A stretch of DNA of 64,000 nt, from NCBI RefSeq assembly GCF_028416595.1, contig NZ_JAMQKC010000002.1:372001-436000 (forward strand), in the 5' to 3' direction. This DNA is from Aquibacillus salsiterrae. Lineage in GTDB: Bacteria > Bacillota > Bacilli > Bacillales > Amphibacillaceae. A program made the position numbers and the translations under genes. Position 1 is the stretch's first letter; each line of letters begins with the position of its first letter. Below the pieces are notes generated by a model. That model made no database searches, had not been told where the DNA came from, and worked only from the letters and a program-made list of their open reading frames with translations. Below, in pieces: positions 16,457 to 26,845 of this stretch.

Positions 16457-18046
16457 ATGGTAGAAAGTATTAATACAAGTAGAATATCTGGTCTAGCATC
16501 GGGAATGGACACGGAAACAATGGTCCGTGATTTAATGAAAGCAGAGCGTGCACCATTAGACAAAATGCAGCAGGAAAAAACATGGATGACATGGCAACGT
16601 GATGCATACCGGGATATGAACAAGCTTTTTTTCGACTTAGATAACCAAATGTTAGACATGAAATTACAAAAAACGTACAGTCCGAAAACATCGTCGTCAA
16701 CCAACTCTGGTGCAGTTACGGCAACTGCATCCGCATCTGCTCAGAACGGGACGTATGATATTAACGTTACCCAGTTAGCATCTCGAGCAGCAAACTATAG
16801 TCAAACAGGAATTTCTGCAGACCCAGCTAATAAAATTAACTTAAATGGAAAGTTAATTGATCAAAAGTTCGCATCTGGTAATATTACGGCCGGAACACAG
16901 TCATTTAATTTTTCCACGTTTGATAAAACTGGATCAGAGACGGTTCATACTGTTGAATTTACCGATCAAAACACGATGAATGAAGTTTTCCAAAAGATTA
17001 AAGATGCATCTGGCGGAAAGGTCCGTGCGTTTTACGATGGCGAACAGGACAAGGTTATTTTGGAAAGAACGGAGTCAGGGGACTTTAATCAATCTGGCTT
17101 ATATTATGGAGCGGAAATAGGCTTTACGAGCACTTCTGCTAGTTTTCTAACGGATACCCTTCAAATTGCAGCCGAAAAGCAAGTCGAGCAGCCTGATGGT
17201 ACTTTTGTAACGACGAGGGCTGAAACCGGTGGAACGAATGCCAAATTCACCTACAATAACGGCTATCAAGTGGAAACTACGAACAATTCGTACACCTTGG
17301 ATGGCATCACGTACAATTTCACGAACGTCACCAATGGGAATGCAACGATTAGTGTGAACAATGATGTTGAAGCATCGATGAAAAGTATTACCGAGTTTGT
17401 GGACCAATACAATACACTAATAGAGACGGTCAATGGGAGTCTGCGCGAAGAAAGATACCGTACCTACAAACCACTTACCGACGCACAAAAAGAAGAAATG
17501 TCTGACAAAGAAGTTGAACTATGGGAACAACGGGCAAAAAGCGGGGTACTTAGAAGTGATAGTATATTATCTGGCGGGCTAAATAATATGCGCCAGGACT
17601 GGTATTCATCCGTTGAAAATGGTGGACAGTTCAGCCATTTATCCGAAATTGGAATCGAAACATCCTCTAATTATCGTGACGGTGGCAAGCTAATCATCAA
17701 TGAGGATAAACTACGCCAGGCACTCCAAAATAATCCAGAAGACGTTCGTAAACTCTTTTCTAACGATGTAGAAGGAAATGGCCGTGGCATTATTAATCGG
17801 TTAGAAGATTCGATTGAGAAAACAATGAAAAATATTGAAGGAAGAGCAGGGAAAAGTACGCAGACATTAGAGCAATATACAATGGGGAAGCGGATGAAGT
17901 TTCTCGACACCCGAATTAATGCCTTTCAAGATAAATTAGTACAAATTGAAGACCGCTATTGGCGCCAATTCACAGCAATGGAAAAGGCGATTCAACGAGC
18001 GAACCAACAATCAGCATATTTAATGAACCAGTTCGGTGGAATGTAA
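16457..18046 (+). CDS. fliD: Flagellar cap protein FliD (HAP2)
   Basis: 529 residues. N-terminus RISGLASGMDTETMVRDLMKAERAPLDKMQ is the FliD_N signature; the C-terminal domain (EDRYWRQFTAMEKAIQRANQQSAYLMNQFGGM) ends in the usual way. Forms the pentameric cap that folds flagellin onto the filament tip. Start ATG with a moderate GGTTGTG site. fliS follows after 20 bases. Confidence 0.96.
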   Translation: MVESINTSRISGLASGMDTETMVRDLMKAERAPLDKMQQEKTWMTWQRDAYRDMNKLFFDLDNQMLDMKLQKTYSPKTSSSTNSGAVTATASASAQNGTYDINVTQLASRAANYSQTGISADPANKINLNGKLIDQKFASGNITAGTQSFNFSTFDKTGSETVHTVEFTDQNTMNEVFQKIKDASGGKVRAFYDGEQDKVILERTESGDFNQSGLYYGAEIGFTSTSASFLTDTLQIAAEKQVEQPDGTFVTTRAETGGTNAKFTYNNGYQVETTNNSYTLDGITYNFTNVTNGNATISVNNDVEASMKSITEFVDQYNTLIETVNGSLREERYRTYKPLTDAQKEEMSDKEVELWEQRAKSGVLRSDSILSGGLNNMRQDWYSSVENGGQFSHLSEIGIETSSNYRDGGKLIINEDKLRQALQNNPEDVRKLFSNDVEGNGRGIINRLEDSIEKTMKNIEGRAGKSTQTLEQYTMGKRMKFLDTRINAFQDKLVQIEDRYWRQFTAMEKAIQRANQQSAYLMNQFGGM

Positions 18047-18066
18047 AGAAGGGGAGTATTCAAGTC

Positions 18067-18465
18067 ATGTCTTACCAACAGTATCAACAAGCCTACCAAA
18101 CCAATTCAGTAACGACAGCCTCACCAGGCGAGTTAACACTTATGCTCTACAATGGGTGTCTTAAGTTTATTAAGCTCGCAAAGCAAGCAATGGAGGACAA
18201 GGACTATCAAGTAAAGAATACTAATATTCAAAAAGCACAGAAAATTATACAAGAATTAATGATCACATTGGATGAGGGTGCTGACATATCAAAACAAATG
18301 ATGCCAATCTATGATTTTATCAATCGTCGCTTAATGGAGGCTAATATACAAAACGATTCGGCAATATTAGACGAAGCGTCTGATCTTGTGGCCGAGTTTC
18401 GTGACACATGGAAACAGGTGATTCAATTAACTAGAAGTACCCAAACACAAGGTGCGAACGTCTAA
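18067..18465 (+). CDS. fliS: Flagellin export chaperone FliS
   Basis: 132 residues starting MSYQQYQQAYQTNSVTTASP with GELTLMLYNGCLKF, typical of FliS. It binds the C-terminal D0 region of flagellin, the very part that is duplicated around hag intron 2. ATG at 18067 preceded by GGGGAG. The stop overlaps the fliT start (TAATG). Confidence 0.95.
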   Translation: MSYQQYQQAYQTNSVTTASPGELTLMLYNGCLKFIKLAKQAMEDKDYQVKNTNIQKAQKIIQELMITLDEGADISKQMMPIYDFINRRLMEANIQNDSAILDEASDLVAEFRDTWKQVIQLTRSTQTQGANV

Positions 18466-18818
18466 TGAATCGTTTATTAGCACTACACGAAACAACAGTT
18501 CAGCTGCAACGAATCTTGTCGAAAGAAGTTGTCGAAGGAGAGCGAGATGCAACACTCGAGCAGATTAACGTGCTCCTTGACGAGCGTGAGCAACAACTCA
18601 ACATCGTCCAACCCCCATTTTCTGAAGATGAGCAGGAGGTTGGGGAAAAGTTGCTTCCAATCAATCAAGATATTCAAGTAAAAATGGACGAGCTCTTCAG
18701 TCAAATTAAACAAGATGTGAAGTCAATTAAAACACAGAAGCGGTCCAATCAAACATATACCAACCCTTACCAAAGCTTATCCAACTATGATGGGATGTTC
18801 TTAGATCATAAGAAATAG
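18465..18818 (+). CDS. fliT: Flagellar chaperone FliT
   Basis: 117 residues, helical, starting one base inside the fliS stop codon. Size, position and pattern fit FliT, the FliD chaperone of this operon. Sequence conservation in the family is low, so the name rests largely on position. Confidence 0.85.
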   Translation: MNRLLALHETTVQLQRILSKEVVEGERDATLEQINVLLDEREQQLNIVQPPFSEDEQEVGEKLLPINQDIQVKMDELFSQIKQDVKSIKTQKRSNQTYTNPYQSLSNYDGMFLDHKK

Positions 18819-18995
18819 CTGCAATAATTCAGTGATCCAATAGTTTCGCCTATACACAATTCATTTAAACTACAAAGTGTCTAACAATTTTGTGTCAGAG
18901 TTACAGATAAATATAAAAAAATATTCTGCAAAGGCAGGAATTTAAGCATATTTTCTAGTATACTATAGACATAGGATGAAAGGAGGACACTTTTT

Positions 18996-19550
18996 ATGAA
19001 CTATAACATCCGAGGGGAAAATGTTGAGGTAACAAACGCAATCAAGGAGTATGTTGAAAAGAAAGTAGGCAAGCTAGAGCGTTATTTTGATACACCGCCA
19101 ACATCAGATGTAAATGTCAACATAAGTGTCTATAATGATGAACAGCAAATCGAGGTTACAATTCCAATGACGAATCTATTGCTTCGTGGTGAGGAACGAC
19201 ACATCGATTTGTATGCTGCCATCGACCTTGTAGTAGATAAGCTTGAACGTCAAATTAGGAAATACAAAACAAAAGTTAATCGCAAATTCCGTCAAAATGG
19301 CGCACCTAAACATGTTTTTGCACAAATGGAAAGAGAAGCATTAGCAGTGAAAGATGTGGAAGACGAGGACGAAATTGAAATTGTACGTACGAAGCGTTTT
19401 GATTTGAAGCCAATGGATTCAGAAGAGGCGATTTTACAAATGGATATGCTAGGACACGCATTTTACGTGTTTACGAATGCGATTACTGGTGATACAAATG
19501 TTGTTTACCGTCGTAAAGACGGCAGATATGGTTTAATTGAACCCAGCTAA
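18996..19550 (+). CDS. hpf: Ribosome hibernation promoting factor, long form
   Basis: 184 residues. N-terminal S30AE domain (NYNIRGENVEVTNAIKEYVE, KVGKLERYF) and C-terminal extension (KRFDLKPMDSEEAILQMDML, VYRRKDGRYGLIEP) that mediates 100S ribosome dimerisation, so this is the long HPF (YvyD). AAAGGAGGAC precedes the ATG. The 177-base leader has no assigned promoter; in B. subtilis yvyD responds to sigma-B and sigma-H, but I could not confirm either site. Confidence 0.96.
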   Translation: MNYNIRGENVEVTNAIKEYVEKKVGKLERYFDTPPTSDVNVNISVYNDEQQIEVTIPMTNLLLRGEERHIDLYAAIDLVVDKLERQIRKYKTKVNRKFRQNGAPKHVFAQMEREALAVKDVEDEDEIEIVRTKRFDLKPMDSEEAILQMDMLGHAFYVFTNAITGDTNVVYRRKDGRYGLIEPS

Positions 19551-19585
19551 ACATAAGTAATTAACATATGAATATACAAAACTTC

Positions 19586-19615
19586 AGGTGATCCCGAACA
19601 GGGGTCGCCTTTTTA
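19586..19615 (+). terminator. Terminator after hpf
   Basis: AGGTGATCCC (19586-19595) pairs with GGGGTCGCCT (19601-19610), followed by T4. Confidence 0.8.
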
Positions 19616-19858
19616 CATCTCCTAGTGATTGTGCAATGGGTGCGGTGTGTAACCGGATTTGATAAAAAATTTTAAATTTTATCAAAATTCTATTTTTTTC
19701 GCGAATGACGGTGCAAAACGAACAAACCGGTGCACAAAAGTAAAGTATCAACCTTCATTTCTTAAGTTTGGGCCTTCATTTTCCAAAATTACCAACTGGC
19801 GCAATGTCTCTTAATTGTGTATAAATAAACTAACCACAAAGGAAGGGGGGCGTACATA
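19616..19858. other. AT-rich spacer with a palindrome between hpf and the 77-residue gene
   Basis: Contains TTTGATAAAA / TTTTATCAAA arms (about 19659-19687), a perfect 10-bp inverted repeat with an AT loop. No coding potential is apparent. Possible operator or promoter region for the small gene that follows. Confidence 0.4.
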
Positions 19859-20092
19859 ATGAAAATGAATTGTCCTGAATATGAGATCCTATCACAAAAG
19901 CTAAAGCAGCATGAAAATACCATTACGCAATTATTAGTTATTCTTGCTGCAAGTAATAAAAAAATAAGTGATCTCAATAAACGGCAAATCGACTTAGAGC
20001 ATCGAGTCACTTTCCCTTTAAGCTCACCACCTGTCGAGTTTGTCATAGAAACTACCCCTAAGCCCTTCATGACGCCCCAAATGAAAGAGTAG
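19859..20092 (+). CDS. Small hypothetical protein, 77 residues
   Basis: Not recognised. Residues about 8-50 look like one or two amphipathic helices (ILSQKLKQHENTITQLLVIL) with coiled-coil character; the tail is Pro-rich (PLSSPPVEF, TPKPFMTPQ). Supported as a gene by AAGGGGGG 9 bases before the ATG and by a terminator at its stop. No membrane segment is evident. Confidence 0.65.
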   Translation: MKMNCPEYEILSQKLKQHENTITQLLVILAASNKKISDLNKRQIDLEHRVTFPLSSPPVEFVIETTPKPFMTPQMKE

Positions 20093-20117
20093 CTCTCTGT
20101 CCACGAGCTACTTTTTT
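20088..20117 (+). terminator. Terminator of the 77-residue gene
   Basis: AGTAGCTC (20088-20095) pairs with GAGCTACT (20105-20112), followed by a T run. It overlaps the stop codon. Confidence 0.8.
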
Positions 20118-20320
20118 ATTTTCGAGTAAGTATAAACCCTTTTGATATAGACATGTAATGTCAGCCGTATGTAAAACTTCGGCCTCAAACTTGGTTTGGC
20201 TGTATTCTACTAGGGTAACTTCGGTATTCTTGTCTTTACTAGATGCTAGTGTTATTATTAAATTTGGAGTAAAAGTATTATCAGACAATTGATTTTACGA
20301 ATACAGAGGAGCGTTTTATC

Positions 20321-22831
20321 ATGCGTGGATTACTAAAGAAAGTCTTTGGGGATGGTAACCAACGGCAACTTAATCGTCTACAACAAACAGTCGATCAAAT
20401 TGAAGCGCTGGAAGCCGACATTGAAAAATTATCAGATGATGAATTAAGAAAAAAAACAGAAGAATTTAAAGAAAGATATCAAAAAGGCGAAAGTCTAGAT
20501 GATATGTTAGTTGAAGCATATGCCGTCGTTCGGGAAGGCTCGAAGCGGGTACTTGGTATGCGACCTTTTTTAGTTCAGCTTACCGGTGCTGTTACCCTTC
20601 ATAATGGTGATATTGCCGAAATGAAGACTGGTGAAGGTAAAACGCTAGCGTCAACAATGCCAGCCTATTTAAACGCTCTTACTGGAAAGGGCGTCCATAT
20701 CATTACTGTCAACGAATATTTGGCTGATCGTGATGCGAACGATATGGGTAAGCTCTTTGAATTCTTAGGCTTAACGGTTGGATTAAATTTGAATAGTATG
20801 TCAAAAGAGCAAAAGCGTGAAGCATATTTAGCTGATATAACGTACGGTACAAACAATGAATTTGGCTTCGACTACCTTCGTGATAATATGGTGCTTTACA
20901 AAGAGCAAATGGTGCAACGCCCACTTCATTTCGCCATTATAGATGAGGTAGACTCAATTTTAATTGATGAAGCAAGAACACCGCTAATTATTTCGGGTTC
21001 TGCGCAAAAATCAGCAACCTTATATCAACAGGCGAACAGCTTTGTTCGGACATTAAAAAACGAAGAAGATTATACGTATGATGAAAAAACGAAAGGGGTT
21101 CAGTTAACCGAAGAAGGGATTAATAAAGCGGAAAATTACTTCGGGATTGAGAACCTGTTTGATTTAAATCATGTAACATTGACCCACCATGTCAATCAAG
21201 CATTAAAGGCACACGTATCGATGCACCGTGATACGGATTATGTGGTGGAAGATGGACAAGTTGTTATTGTCGATCAATTTACTGGTCGGTTGATGAAAGG
21301 CCGTCGTTATAGCGATGGACTTCACCAAGCAATCGAGGCAAAAGAAGGCTTGGAAATTCAAAATGAAAGCATGACCCTTGCATCGATTACGTTCCAAAAC
21401 TTTTTCCGTATGTACGAAAAGCTTGCCGGTATGACTGGTACAGCTAAAACAGAAGAAGAGGAATTTCGAAATATTTATAACATGGATGTTATTGTGATTC
21501 CAACTAATAAACCAATTGTCCGCGAAGATAAGCCAGACTTAATATATAAAACAATGGAAGGCAAGTTTAACGCAGTTGTTGAGGAAATCAAACAACGTTA
21601 TGAGAAAGGACAACCTGTGCTTGTTGGTACGGTGGCTGTTGAAACGTCTGAATTAATTTCGCAACTACTTAAAAAGAAAGGCGTCAAACATAACGTATTA
21701 AATGCGAAAAACCACTACCGTGAAGCGGAAATTATCGAGGATGCTGGTCAACGTGGTGCCGTTACAATTGCCACAAACATGGCTGGTCGTGGTACCGACA
21801 TCAAGCTTGGTGAAGGTGTCAAAGAGCTTGGTGGACTTTGTGTCATTGGTACAGAAAGACACGAATCACGCCGGATTGATAATCAGCTTCGTGGTCGTTC
21901 TGGGCGTCAAGGGGACCCAGGGGTAACGCAATTTTATTTATCGATGGAAGATGAGTTAATGCGCCGCTTCGGTTCTGATAATATGCGTGCTATGATGGAC
22001 CGTTTAGGTATGGATGACTCACAGCCAATCGAAAGTAAGATGGTTTCCCGTGCGGTAGAATCAGCACAGAAACGTGTTGAAGGTAACAACTTTGATGCAC
22101 GTAAAACAATCCTATCTTATGATGATGTTTTGCGTCAGCAGCGTGAAATTATTTATAAACAGCGGTTTGATGTAATTGAATCTGATAACTTACGCGAAAT
22201 CATTGAACAAATGATCCGTACGTCGGTTGAAAATACGGTCCACTCCCATACCCAAGACGATTTAGATGATAATTGGGATTTGAAAAGTATTGTTGAGTAT
22301 TTGAATGCCAATCTACTAAGTCCCGGTGACATAGCTGAAAATGATCTAAAGGGGAAAGACCCTGAAGAGATGATTGAGCTGACTATGGCTAAGATTAAGG
22401 AAAAATACGATCAAAAAGAAGAAGATCTTACGCCTGAACAAATGCGGGAGTTCGAAAAGGTTATTTTGCTTCGTACCGTTGATACGAAGTGGATGGACCA
22501 CATTGACCAAATGGATCAGCTTCGCCAAGGGATTGGGCTTCGTGCCTACGGTCAAAACGATCCATTACGTGAATACCAAATGGAAGGCTTCGCTATGTTT
22601 GAAGCAATGGTTGAGTCAATTAATGAGGAAGTGGCTCGTTATGTGATGAAGGCTCAAATCCGCGAGAATTTACAACGTGAAGAAGTTGTCAAGGATGCTA
22701 AAGCTGTATCTGGTGGCGATGATGCCAAGCCAAAGGTGAAAAAGCCGTTTAAGAAAGCAGAAGATATCGGTCGTAATGATCCTTGTCCATGTGGAAGTGG
22801 CAAAAAATATAAGCATTGTCATGGTCGTTAA
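20321..22831 (+). CDS. secA: Preprotein translocase ATPase SecA
   Basis: 836 residues, near B. subtilis SecA (841). Walker A TGEGKT (103-108), [14 protein letters not shown] (Walker B region), the helicase motif [16 protein letters not shown] and the C-terminal zinc motif [14 protein letters not shown]. It powers export of unfolded preproteins through SecYEG. AGAGGAGC lies before the ATG. A strong hairpin separates it from prfB. Confidence 0.98.
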   Translation: MRGLLKKVFGDGNQRQLNRLQQTVDQIEALEADIEKLSDDELRKKTEEFKERYQKGESLDDMLVEAYAVVREGSKRVLGMRPFLVQLTGAVTLHNGDIAEMKTGEGKTLASTMPAYLNALTGKGVHIITVNEYLADRDANDMGKLFEFLGLTVGLNLNSMSKEQKREAYLADITYGTNNEFGFDYLRDNMVLYKEQMVQRPLHFAIIDEVDSILIDEARTPLIISGSAQKSATLYQQANSFVRTLKNEEDYTYDEKTKGVQLTEEGINKAENYFGIENLFDLNHVTLTHHVNQALKAHVSMHRDTDYVVEDGQVVIVDQFTGRLMKGRRYSDGLHQAIEAKEGLEIQNESMTLASITFQNFFRMYEKLAGMTGTAKTEEEEFRNIYNMDVIVIPTNKPIVREDKPDLIYKTMEGKFNAVVEEIKQRYEKGQPVLVGTVAVETSELISQLLKKKGVKHNVLNAKNHYREAEIIEDAGQRGAVTIATNMAGRGTDIKLGEGVKELGGLCVIGTERHESRRIDNQLRGRSGRQGDPGVTQFYLSMEDELMRRFGSDNMRAMMDRLGMDDSQPIESKMVSRAVESAQKRVEGNNFDARKTILSYDDVLRQQREIIYKQRFDVIESDNLREIIEQMIRTSVENTVHSHTQDDLDDNWDLKSIVEYLNANLLSPGDIAENDLKGKDPEEMIELTMAKIKEKYDQKEEDLTPEQMREFEKVILLRTVDTKWMDHIDQMDQLRQGIGLRAYGQNDPLREYQMEGFAMFEAMVESINEEVARYVMKAQIRENLQREEVVKDAKAVSGGDDAKPKVKKPFKKAEDIGRNDPCPCGSGKKYKHCHGR

Positions 22832-22849
22832 TTGGGAATAAACATGATA

Positions 22850-22879
22850 AGGAGACACTTCTTAATGGAAGTGTCTCCT
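22850..22879 (+). terminator. Strong hairpin between secA and prfB
   Basis: Perfect 11-bp stem GGAGACACTTC / GAAGTGTCTCC (22851-22861 with 22868-22878), 6-base loop. Little T run follows, so termination may be partial and RNA processing is another option. Confidence 0.6.
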
Positions 22880-22919
22880 AAGTTGTGTGCTGTAGGTAAA
22901 TTTTAATGAGGTGAATTAT

Positions 22920-24021
22920 ATGGAAATGGTAGAAATTAGGCAAGAATTAGATAAAATTACTAAACGTTTAGCTGACTTCAGGGGGTCTCTTTGACTTAGA
23001 AGAGAAGAGAGCGCGGATTGCTGAACTAGATGAACAGATGAGTGCCCCGACTTTTTGGGATGACCAACAAACGGCACAAAAAGTAATCAATGAAGTGAAT
23101 GGTTTAAAGGACCTCGTTCAAACCTTTGATAAACATGTCGAGCAATTAGACAATTTAGAAGTTTCTTATGAGTTAGTTAAAGAAGAAGATGACGAGGACC
23201 TCCGCGAAGAATTAGAAACGGAAGTACAGGTGCTTACAAAACAGTTAAATGAGTTTGAATTATTAATTTTGTTAAGTGAACCGTACGATAAAAATAATGC
23301 AATCCTTGAGCTTCATCCAGGTGCTGGTGGAACAGAGTCACAGGACTGGGCAAGCATACTCCTTCGAATGTACACGCGCTGGGCAGAATCAAAAGGATTC
23401 AAAGTGGAAACAATGGATTATCTTCCAGGTGAGGAAGCGGGCGTTAAGAGTGTTACCCTTTTAATTAAAGGCCATAACGCTTATGGTTATTTAAAAGCAG
23501 AAAAAGGTGTCCACCGTTTGGTGCGGATTTCACCATTTGATTCATCTGGCCGTCGTCATACCTCGTTTGTCTCTTGTGAGGTAATGCCGGAATTAGATGA
23601 TGACATTGATATTGAAATCAGAACCGAAGACATTAAAGTTGATACGTATCGTGCAAGTGGTGCAGGTGGTCAGCACATTAATACGACTGATTCCGCTGTT
23701 CGTATTACGCACCTACCAACGAACTCGATTGTAACGTGTCAATCAGAGCGTTCGCAAATTAAAAACCGGGAACAAGCAATGAAAATGTTGAAGGCTAAGC
23801 TTTATCAATTAGAAATTGAGAAGCAACAGCAGGAGCTTAATGAAATTCGCGGCGAACAAAAGGAAATTGGTTGGGGAAGTCAAATTCGTTCCTATGTTTT
23901 TCATCCGTATTCAATGGTAAAAGACCACCGCACAAACTTTGAGGTAGGGAATACGAATGGTGTAATGGACGGAGACCTAGATCCATTTATCGATGCATAT
24001 CTACGCTCACAAATGAAGTAA
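22920..24021 (+). CDS. prfB: Peptide chain release factor 2, with programmed +1 frameshift
   Basis: Starts at ATG 22920, reads 24 codons to an in-frame TGA (22992-22994), then continues +1 to 24021; the product is 366 residues. The shift site is CTT TGA C with an internal Shine-Dalgarno-like AGGGGG at 22980-22985, the standard RF2 autoregulation cassette: low RF2 slows termination at TGA and favours the shift. The RF domain shows the GGQ motif ([16 protein letters not shown]) and the SPF-type tripeptide ([11 protein letters not shown]) that reads UGA/UAA. A terminator follows. Confidence 0.97.
22980..22995 (+). promoter_or_regulatory. RF2 programmed frameshift site
   Basis: AGGGGG (SD-like) is followed by TCT CTT TGA C. 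The slippery CTT and the TGA with C context are the canonical elements. Confidence 0.95.
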
Positions 24022-24026
24022 TAGAG

Positions 24027-24060
24027 AAGGAGAACATCGACAGGGATGGTTCTCCTTTTG
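24027..24060 (+). terminator. Terminator after prfB
   Basis: AAGGAGAACATC (24027-24038) pairs with GATGGTTCTCCTT (24045-24057), followed by further T. Confidence 0.85.
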
Positions 24061-24065
24061 TTCTA

Positions 24066-24219
24066 AAAAGAAAGTAAAAAAAGACCCAAGAGCTGTCTAG
24101 CGCAGAGCGCCTAGCCCTCGGGGTCATAAGTCAATCCCCTCAGTAGCAAAGAGCGCCACATAGATTTTCTGCTTTAGCTTGCCTTAGGCTGGGCAAGGCG
24201 ACTTGCGCTTTTCTTATTC
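24066..24219. repeat. MITE-like dispersed repeat, nearly full copy
   Basis: Starts with AAGAAAGTAAAAA, then AAGAGCTGTCTAGC, the CCTCGGGGTCATAAGTCAATC block, a variant central part (ACATAGATTTTCTGC) and the 3' end GCGCTTTTCTTATT. Lies between the prfB terminator and gtaB. Confidence 0.75.
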
Positions 24220-24294
24220 CTTGTGAAAAGGATTTTGGTGTGTGATTTCTTATGGTAAAATAAGTAATTATAATGGAGAGAGGACCGTGTCAGA

Positions 24295-25173
24295 ATGGCA
24301 ATCAAGAAAGCAATTATTCCGGCAGCAGGGTTAGGGACAAGATTTCTCCCGGCAACGAAAGCAATGCCTAAAGAAATGCTACCAATTGTAGACAAGCCAA
24401 CCATTCAATACATAGTCGAAGAAGCCATTGCGTCGGGGATAGAGGATATCATCATTGTCACTGGGAAAGGGAAGCGTGCGATTGAGGATCATTTCGACCA
24501 CGCTTTTGAGCTTGAGGATAATTTATTTAAGAAGGGAAAGTTTGAATTATTAGATCAGGTTAAAGAGTCGTCAACCGTTGATATTCACTACATTCGTCAA
24601 AAAGAACCAAAAGGTCTTGGTCATGCCATTTGGTGTGCACGAAAGTTTATTGGCAATGAAGCTTTTGCTGTTTTACTCGGAGATGATATTGTTCAATCGG
24701 ATACTCCTTGTTTAAAGCAGTTGATTGACCAGCATGAAGTGACACATAATACGGTGATTGGTGTAAAGCAGGTTCCAATAGAGGAGACTTCACGGTACGG
24801 AATCATTGACCCGAACGAAAATATTGGCCCGTTATATAAGGTGCGTTCATTAGTTGAAAAACCTTCTGTGTCAGCTGCACCGTCAAATTTAGCTATTATG
24901 GGTCGATACATTTTAACTCCTGAAATTATGGATATTCTTGAACGACAAGGTACTGGTGCTGGTGGAGAAATCCAATTAACTGATGCGATTGCTAAACTTG
25001 GCCAGATGCAGGATGTATATGGGTATGAATTTGAGGGAAAACGTTATGATGTTGGAGACAAACTTGGCTTCATCCAAACAACAATAGAAATGGCACTAGA
25101 ACGTGACGACATGCGGGAAGATGTTACAAGTATGCTGAAGGAAATAATGGATAATCATGTGCGCCACAACTAA
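24295..25173 (+). CDS. gtaB: UTP-glucose-1-phosphate uridylyltransferase
   Basis: 292 residues, the same as B. subtilis GtaB. Nucleotidyltransferase motif [34 protein letters not shown] and VLLGDDIVQ. It makes UDP-glucose for teichoic acid decoration, glycolipids and polysaccharide. GGAGAGAGG lies before the ATG. It is placed in the prfB-ftsE interval, unlike B. subtilis, and is flanked by repeats on both sides. Confidence 0.95.
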   Translation: MAIKKAIIPAAGLGTRFLPATKAMPKEMLPIVDKPTIQYIVEEAIASGIEDIIIVTGKGKRAIEDHFDHAFELEDNLFKKGKFELLDQVKESSTVDIHYIRQKEPKGLGHAIWCARKFIGNEAFAVLLGDDIVQSDTPCLKQLIDQHEVTHNTVIGVKQVPIEETSRYGIIDPNENIGPLYKVRSLVEKPSVSAAPSNLAIMGRYILTPEIMDILERQGTGAGGEIQLTDAIAKLGQMQDVYGYEFEGKRYDVGDKLGFIQTTIEMALERDDMREDVTSMLKEIMDNHVRHN

Positions 25174-25185
25174 TTAAAAACAAGG

Positions 25186-25222
25186 AGAGAATTCAGCCGA
25201 TTGGTTGAGTTCTTTTTCTTTT
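25186..25222 (+). terminator. Probable terminator after gtaB
   Basis: GAGAATTCA and TTGAGTTC form an imperfect stem (about 25187-25211), followed by a long T run. Confidence 0.65.
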
Positions 25223-25282
25223 TTTTATACTGCGCAATAACTAAGCTATGCCTGTTTTCCAATCCATGCAGCGTTCGTGATT

Positions 25283-25535
25283 ATCTACAGAATGGCCGAA
25301 ACGAAACCCAAATCTGTCGATAAGAGGCATCATCATCGACAGAATGGCCGAAACGAAACCCCAATCTGTCGATAAGAGGCATCATCATCGACAGAATGGC
25401 AGAATCGGAACACAAATCTGTCGATAAAGGGTACCATCATCGACAGAATGGCAGAATCGGAACACAAATCTGTCGATAAAGGGTACCATCATCGACAGAA
25501 TAGCCGAAACGAAACCCAAATCTGTCGATAGATGC
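25283..25535. repeat. Tandem array of five 52-bp repeats
   Basis: Units start at 25283, 25335, 25387, 25439 and 25491 (the last is partial), exactly 52 bases apart. Each contains the inverted repeat ATCGACAGA ... TCTGTCGAT and a 10-13 base tail ending CATC. Two sequence versions occur (GGCCGAAACGAAACC and GGCAGAATCGGAACA), units 3 and 4 being identical. No spacers, so not a CRISPR. It fills most of the 446-base gap between gtaB and the decayed YitT gene. Confidence 0.92.
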
Positions 25536-25619
25536 TTGTCCATACTATACTAGTTTGGATAAGGTTATTCTCTTAACTCACAAGGCAAAAAGAAAATGGA
25601 ATGATTAAGGCGTGTATCG

Positions 25620-25890
25620 ATGATAATAATGAAATATCGACGCGTGCCGATGCCGCCATATCTTGTACCTATCCTGGAATATTCATTCGTAGTTGTAGGA
25701 TCGTTTTTTGTAGCCGTTTTATTCAATGTGTTTTTATTGCTAGGTGGTGTTGCTGGAATTAGCACCATCCTTAAATACCTATTCAATTTCAAGGGGAGCT
25801 TAATGTGCCACTATTTATTGCTGGCTGAGGGGTACATCGCATGGTTTGTACTCTTAATTAAGCTTCTTTTTTTCGTCAAAAATCGAGAAA
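25620..25890 (+). pseudogene. Decayed YitT/YvjA-type membrane protein gene
   Basis: The first frame reads LEYSFVVVGSFFVAVLFNVF and GGVAGISTILKYLFN, matching the start of YitT (DUF161) membrane proteins. The usual GGVxGIST loop is shortened, then the frame is lost near 25790. The expected continuation (LNVPLFIAG) appears in another frame at about 25801-25827 and meets a stop at once. The remaining ~200 residues of the family are absent. In B. subtilis I recall a YitT-family gene (yvjA) in this prfB-ftsE interval, so this is likely a dead orthologue. cccB is also missing. Confidence 0.7.
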
Positions 25891-26158
25891 AGTCTACCTA
25901 TCTACACCAGCAATCTAGTAATTTATGAAATGAAAATGTAATATTTTATAGTCTAATAAAATGACAAAATAGATGTTATAATGTAACAGACCCTGCTATT
26001 TCGACAGAACGCGCAGGATTTTTACGTCATTTGATATTGTTCTTGGTTAAGTGGTAATACAAATTTCGTGTTATTTCACATGCAGACCTTGATTTTTGAC
26101 CGTAACAGATAGAGTAAGTCATAACAATAATGCTTGGAAAGATTAAGGTGATCAATAA

Positions 26159-26845
26159 ATGATAGCTATGGAAAATGTTTATAAAACGTACCCAAATGGG
26201 GTAACAGCAATAAATGGAATAGATGTAACGATTGACCAAGGTGAATTTGTATATATTGTTGGCCCAAGTGGTGCTGGTAAGTCTACTTTTATCAAGCTAA
26301 TGTTTCGTGAAGAAGTTCCTACGAAAGGTAATATTGTCATTAATAATAGAAATCTAGCAAAAATGAAATGGAAGGAAGTCCCACTCTTAAGAAGGGACAT
26401 TGGGGTTGTTTATCAAGATTTTAAACTACTTCCAAAACTAACAGTCTATGAAAATGTTGCATTTGCTTTAGAGGTGATTGAGGAAACACCACGTAATATT
26501 AGAAGGCGAGTAATGCAAGTATTAGACCAAGTAGGCTTGAAAAATAAAGCACGGTTCATCCCAGATGAACTATCAGGTGGGGAACAACAACGTGTTGCGA
26601 TTGCCCGCGCGATTGTTAACCATCCTAAATTACTCATTGCGGACGAGCCTACTGGGAATCTCGACCCTGAAACGTCTTGGGAAATCATGAGGATTTTAGA
26701 AGAGATTAATGCTAGTGGAACAACCATTATCATGGCAACCCACAGCAAAGAAATCGTTAATACGATTAAAAAACGTGTCATTGCGATTGAAGGCGGACTT
26801 ATCGTACGGGACGAACACCGAGGTGAATACGGCTATGAGATTTAG
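26159..26845 (+). CDS. ftsE: Cell-division ABC transporter ATPase FtsE
   Basis: 228 residues. Walker A GPSGAGKS, signature [14 protein letters not shown], Walker [13 protein letters not shown] and the H-loop MATHS. Starts [15 protein letters not shown], as in Bacillus FtsE. With FtsX it activates peptidoglycan hydrolases. AAGGTGAT is 6 bases before the ATG. Overlaps ftsX by 11 bases. Confidence 0.97.
   Translation: MIAMENVYKTYPNGVTAINGIDVTIDQGEFVYIVGPSGAGKSTFIKLMFREEVPTKGNIVINNRNLAKMKWKEVPLLRRDIGVVYQDFKLLPKLTVYENVAFALEVIEETPRNIRRRVMQVLDQVGLKNKARFIPDELSGGEQQRVAIARAIVNHPKLLIADEPTGNLDPETSWEIMRILEEINASGTTIIMATHSKEIVNTIKKRVIAIEGGLIVRDEHRGEYGYEI

Noticed and set aside
22920-23040. Frameshift error at the start of prfB
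   Set aside because: The CTT TGA C site with AGGGGG is the known programmed RF2 frameshift.
25283-25535. CRISPR array
   Set aside because: Units are contiguous 52-mers with no unique spacers, and no cas genes are present.
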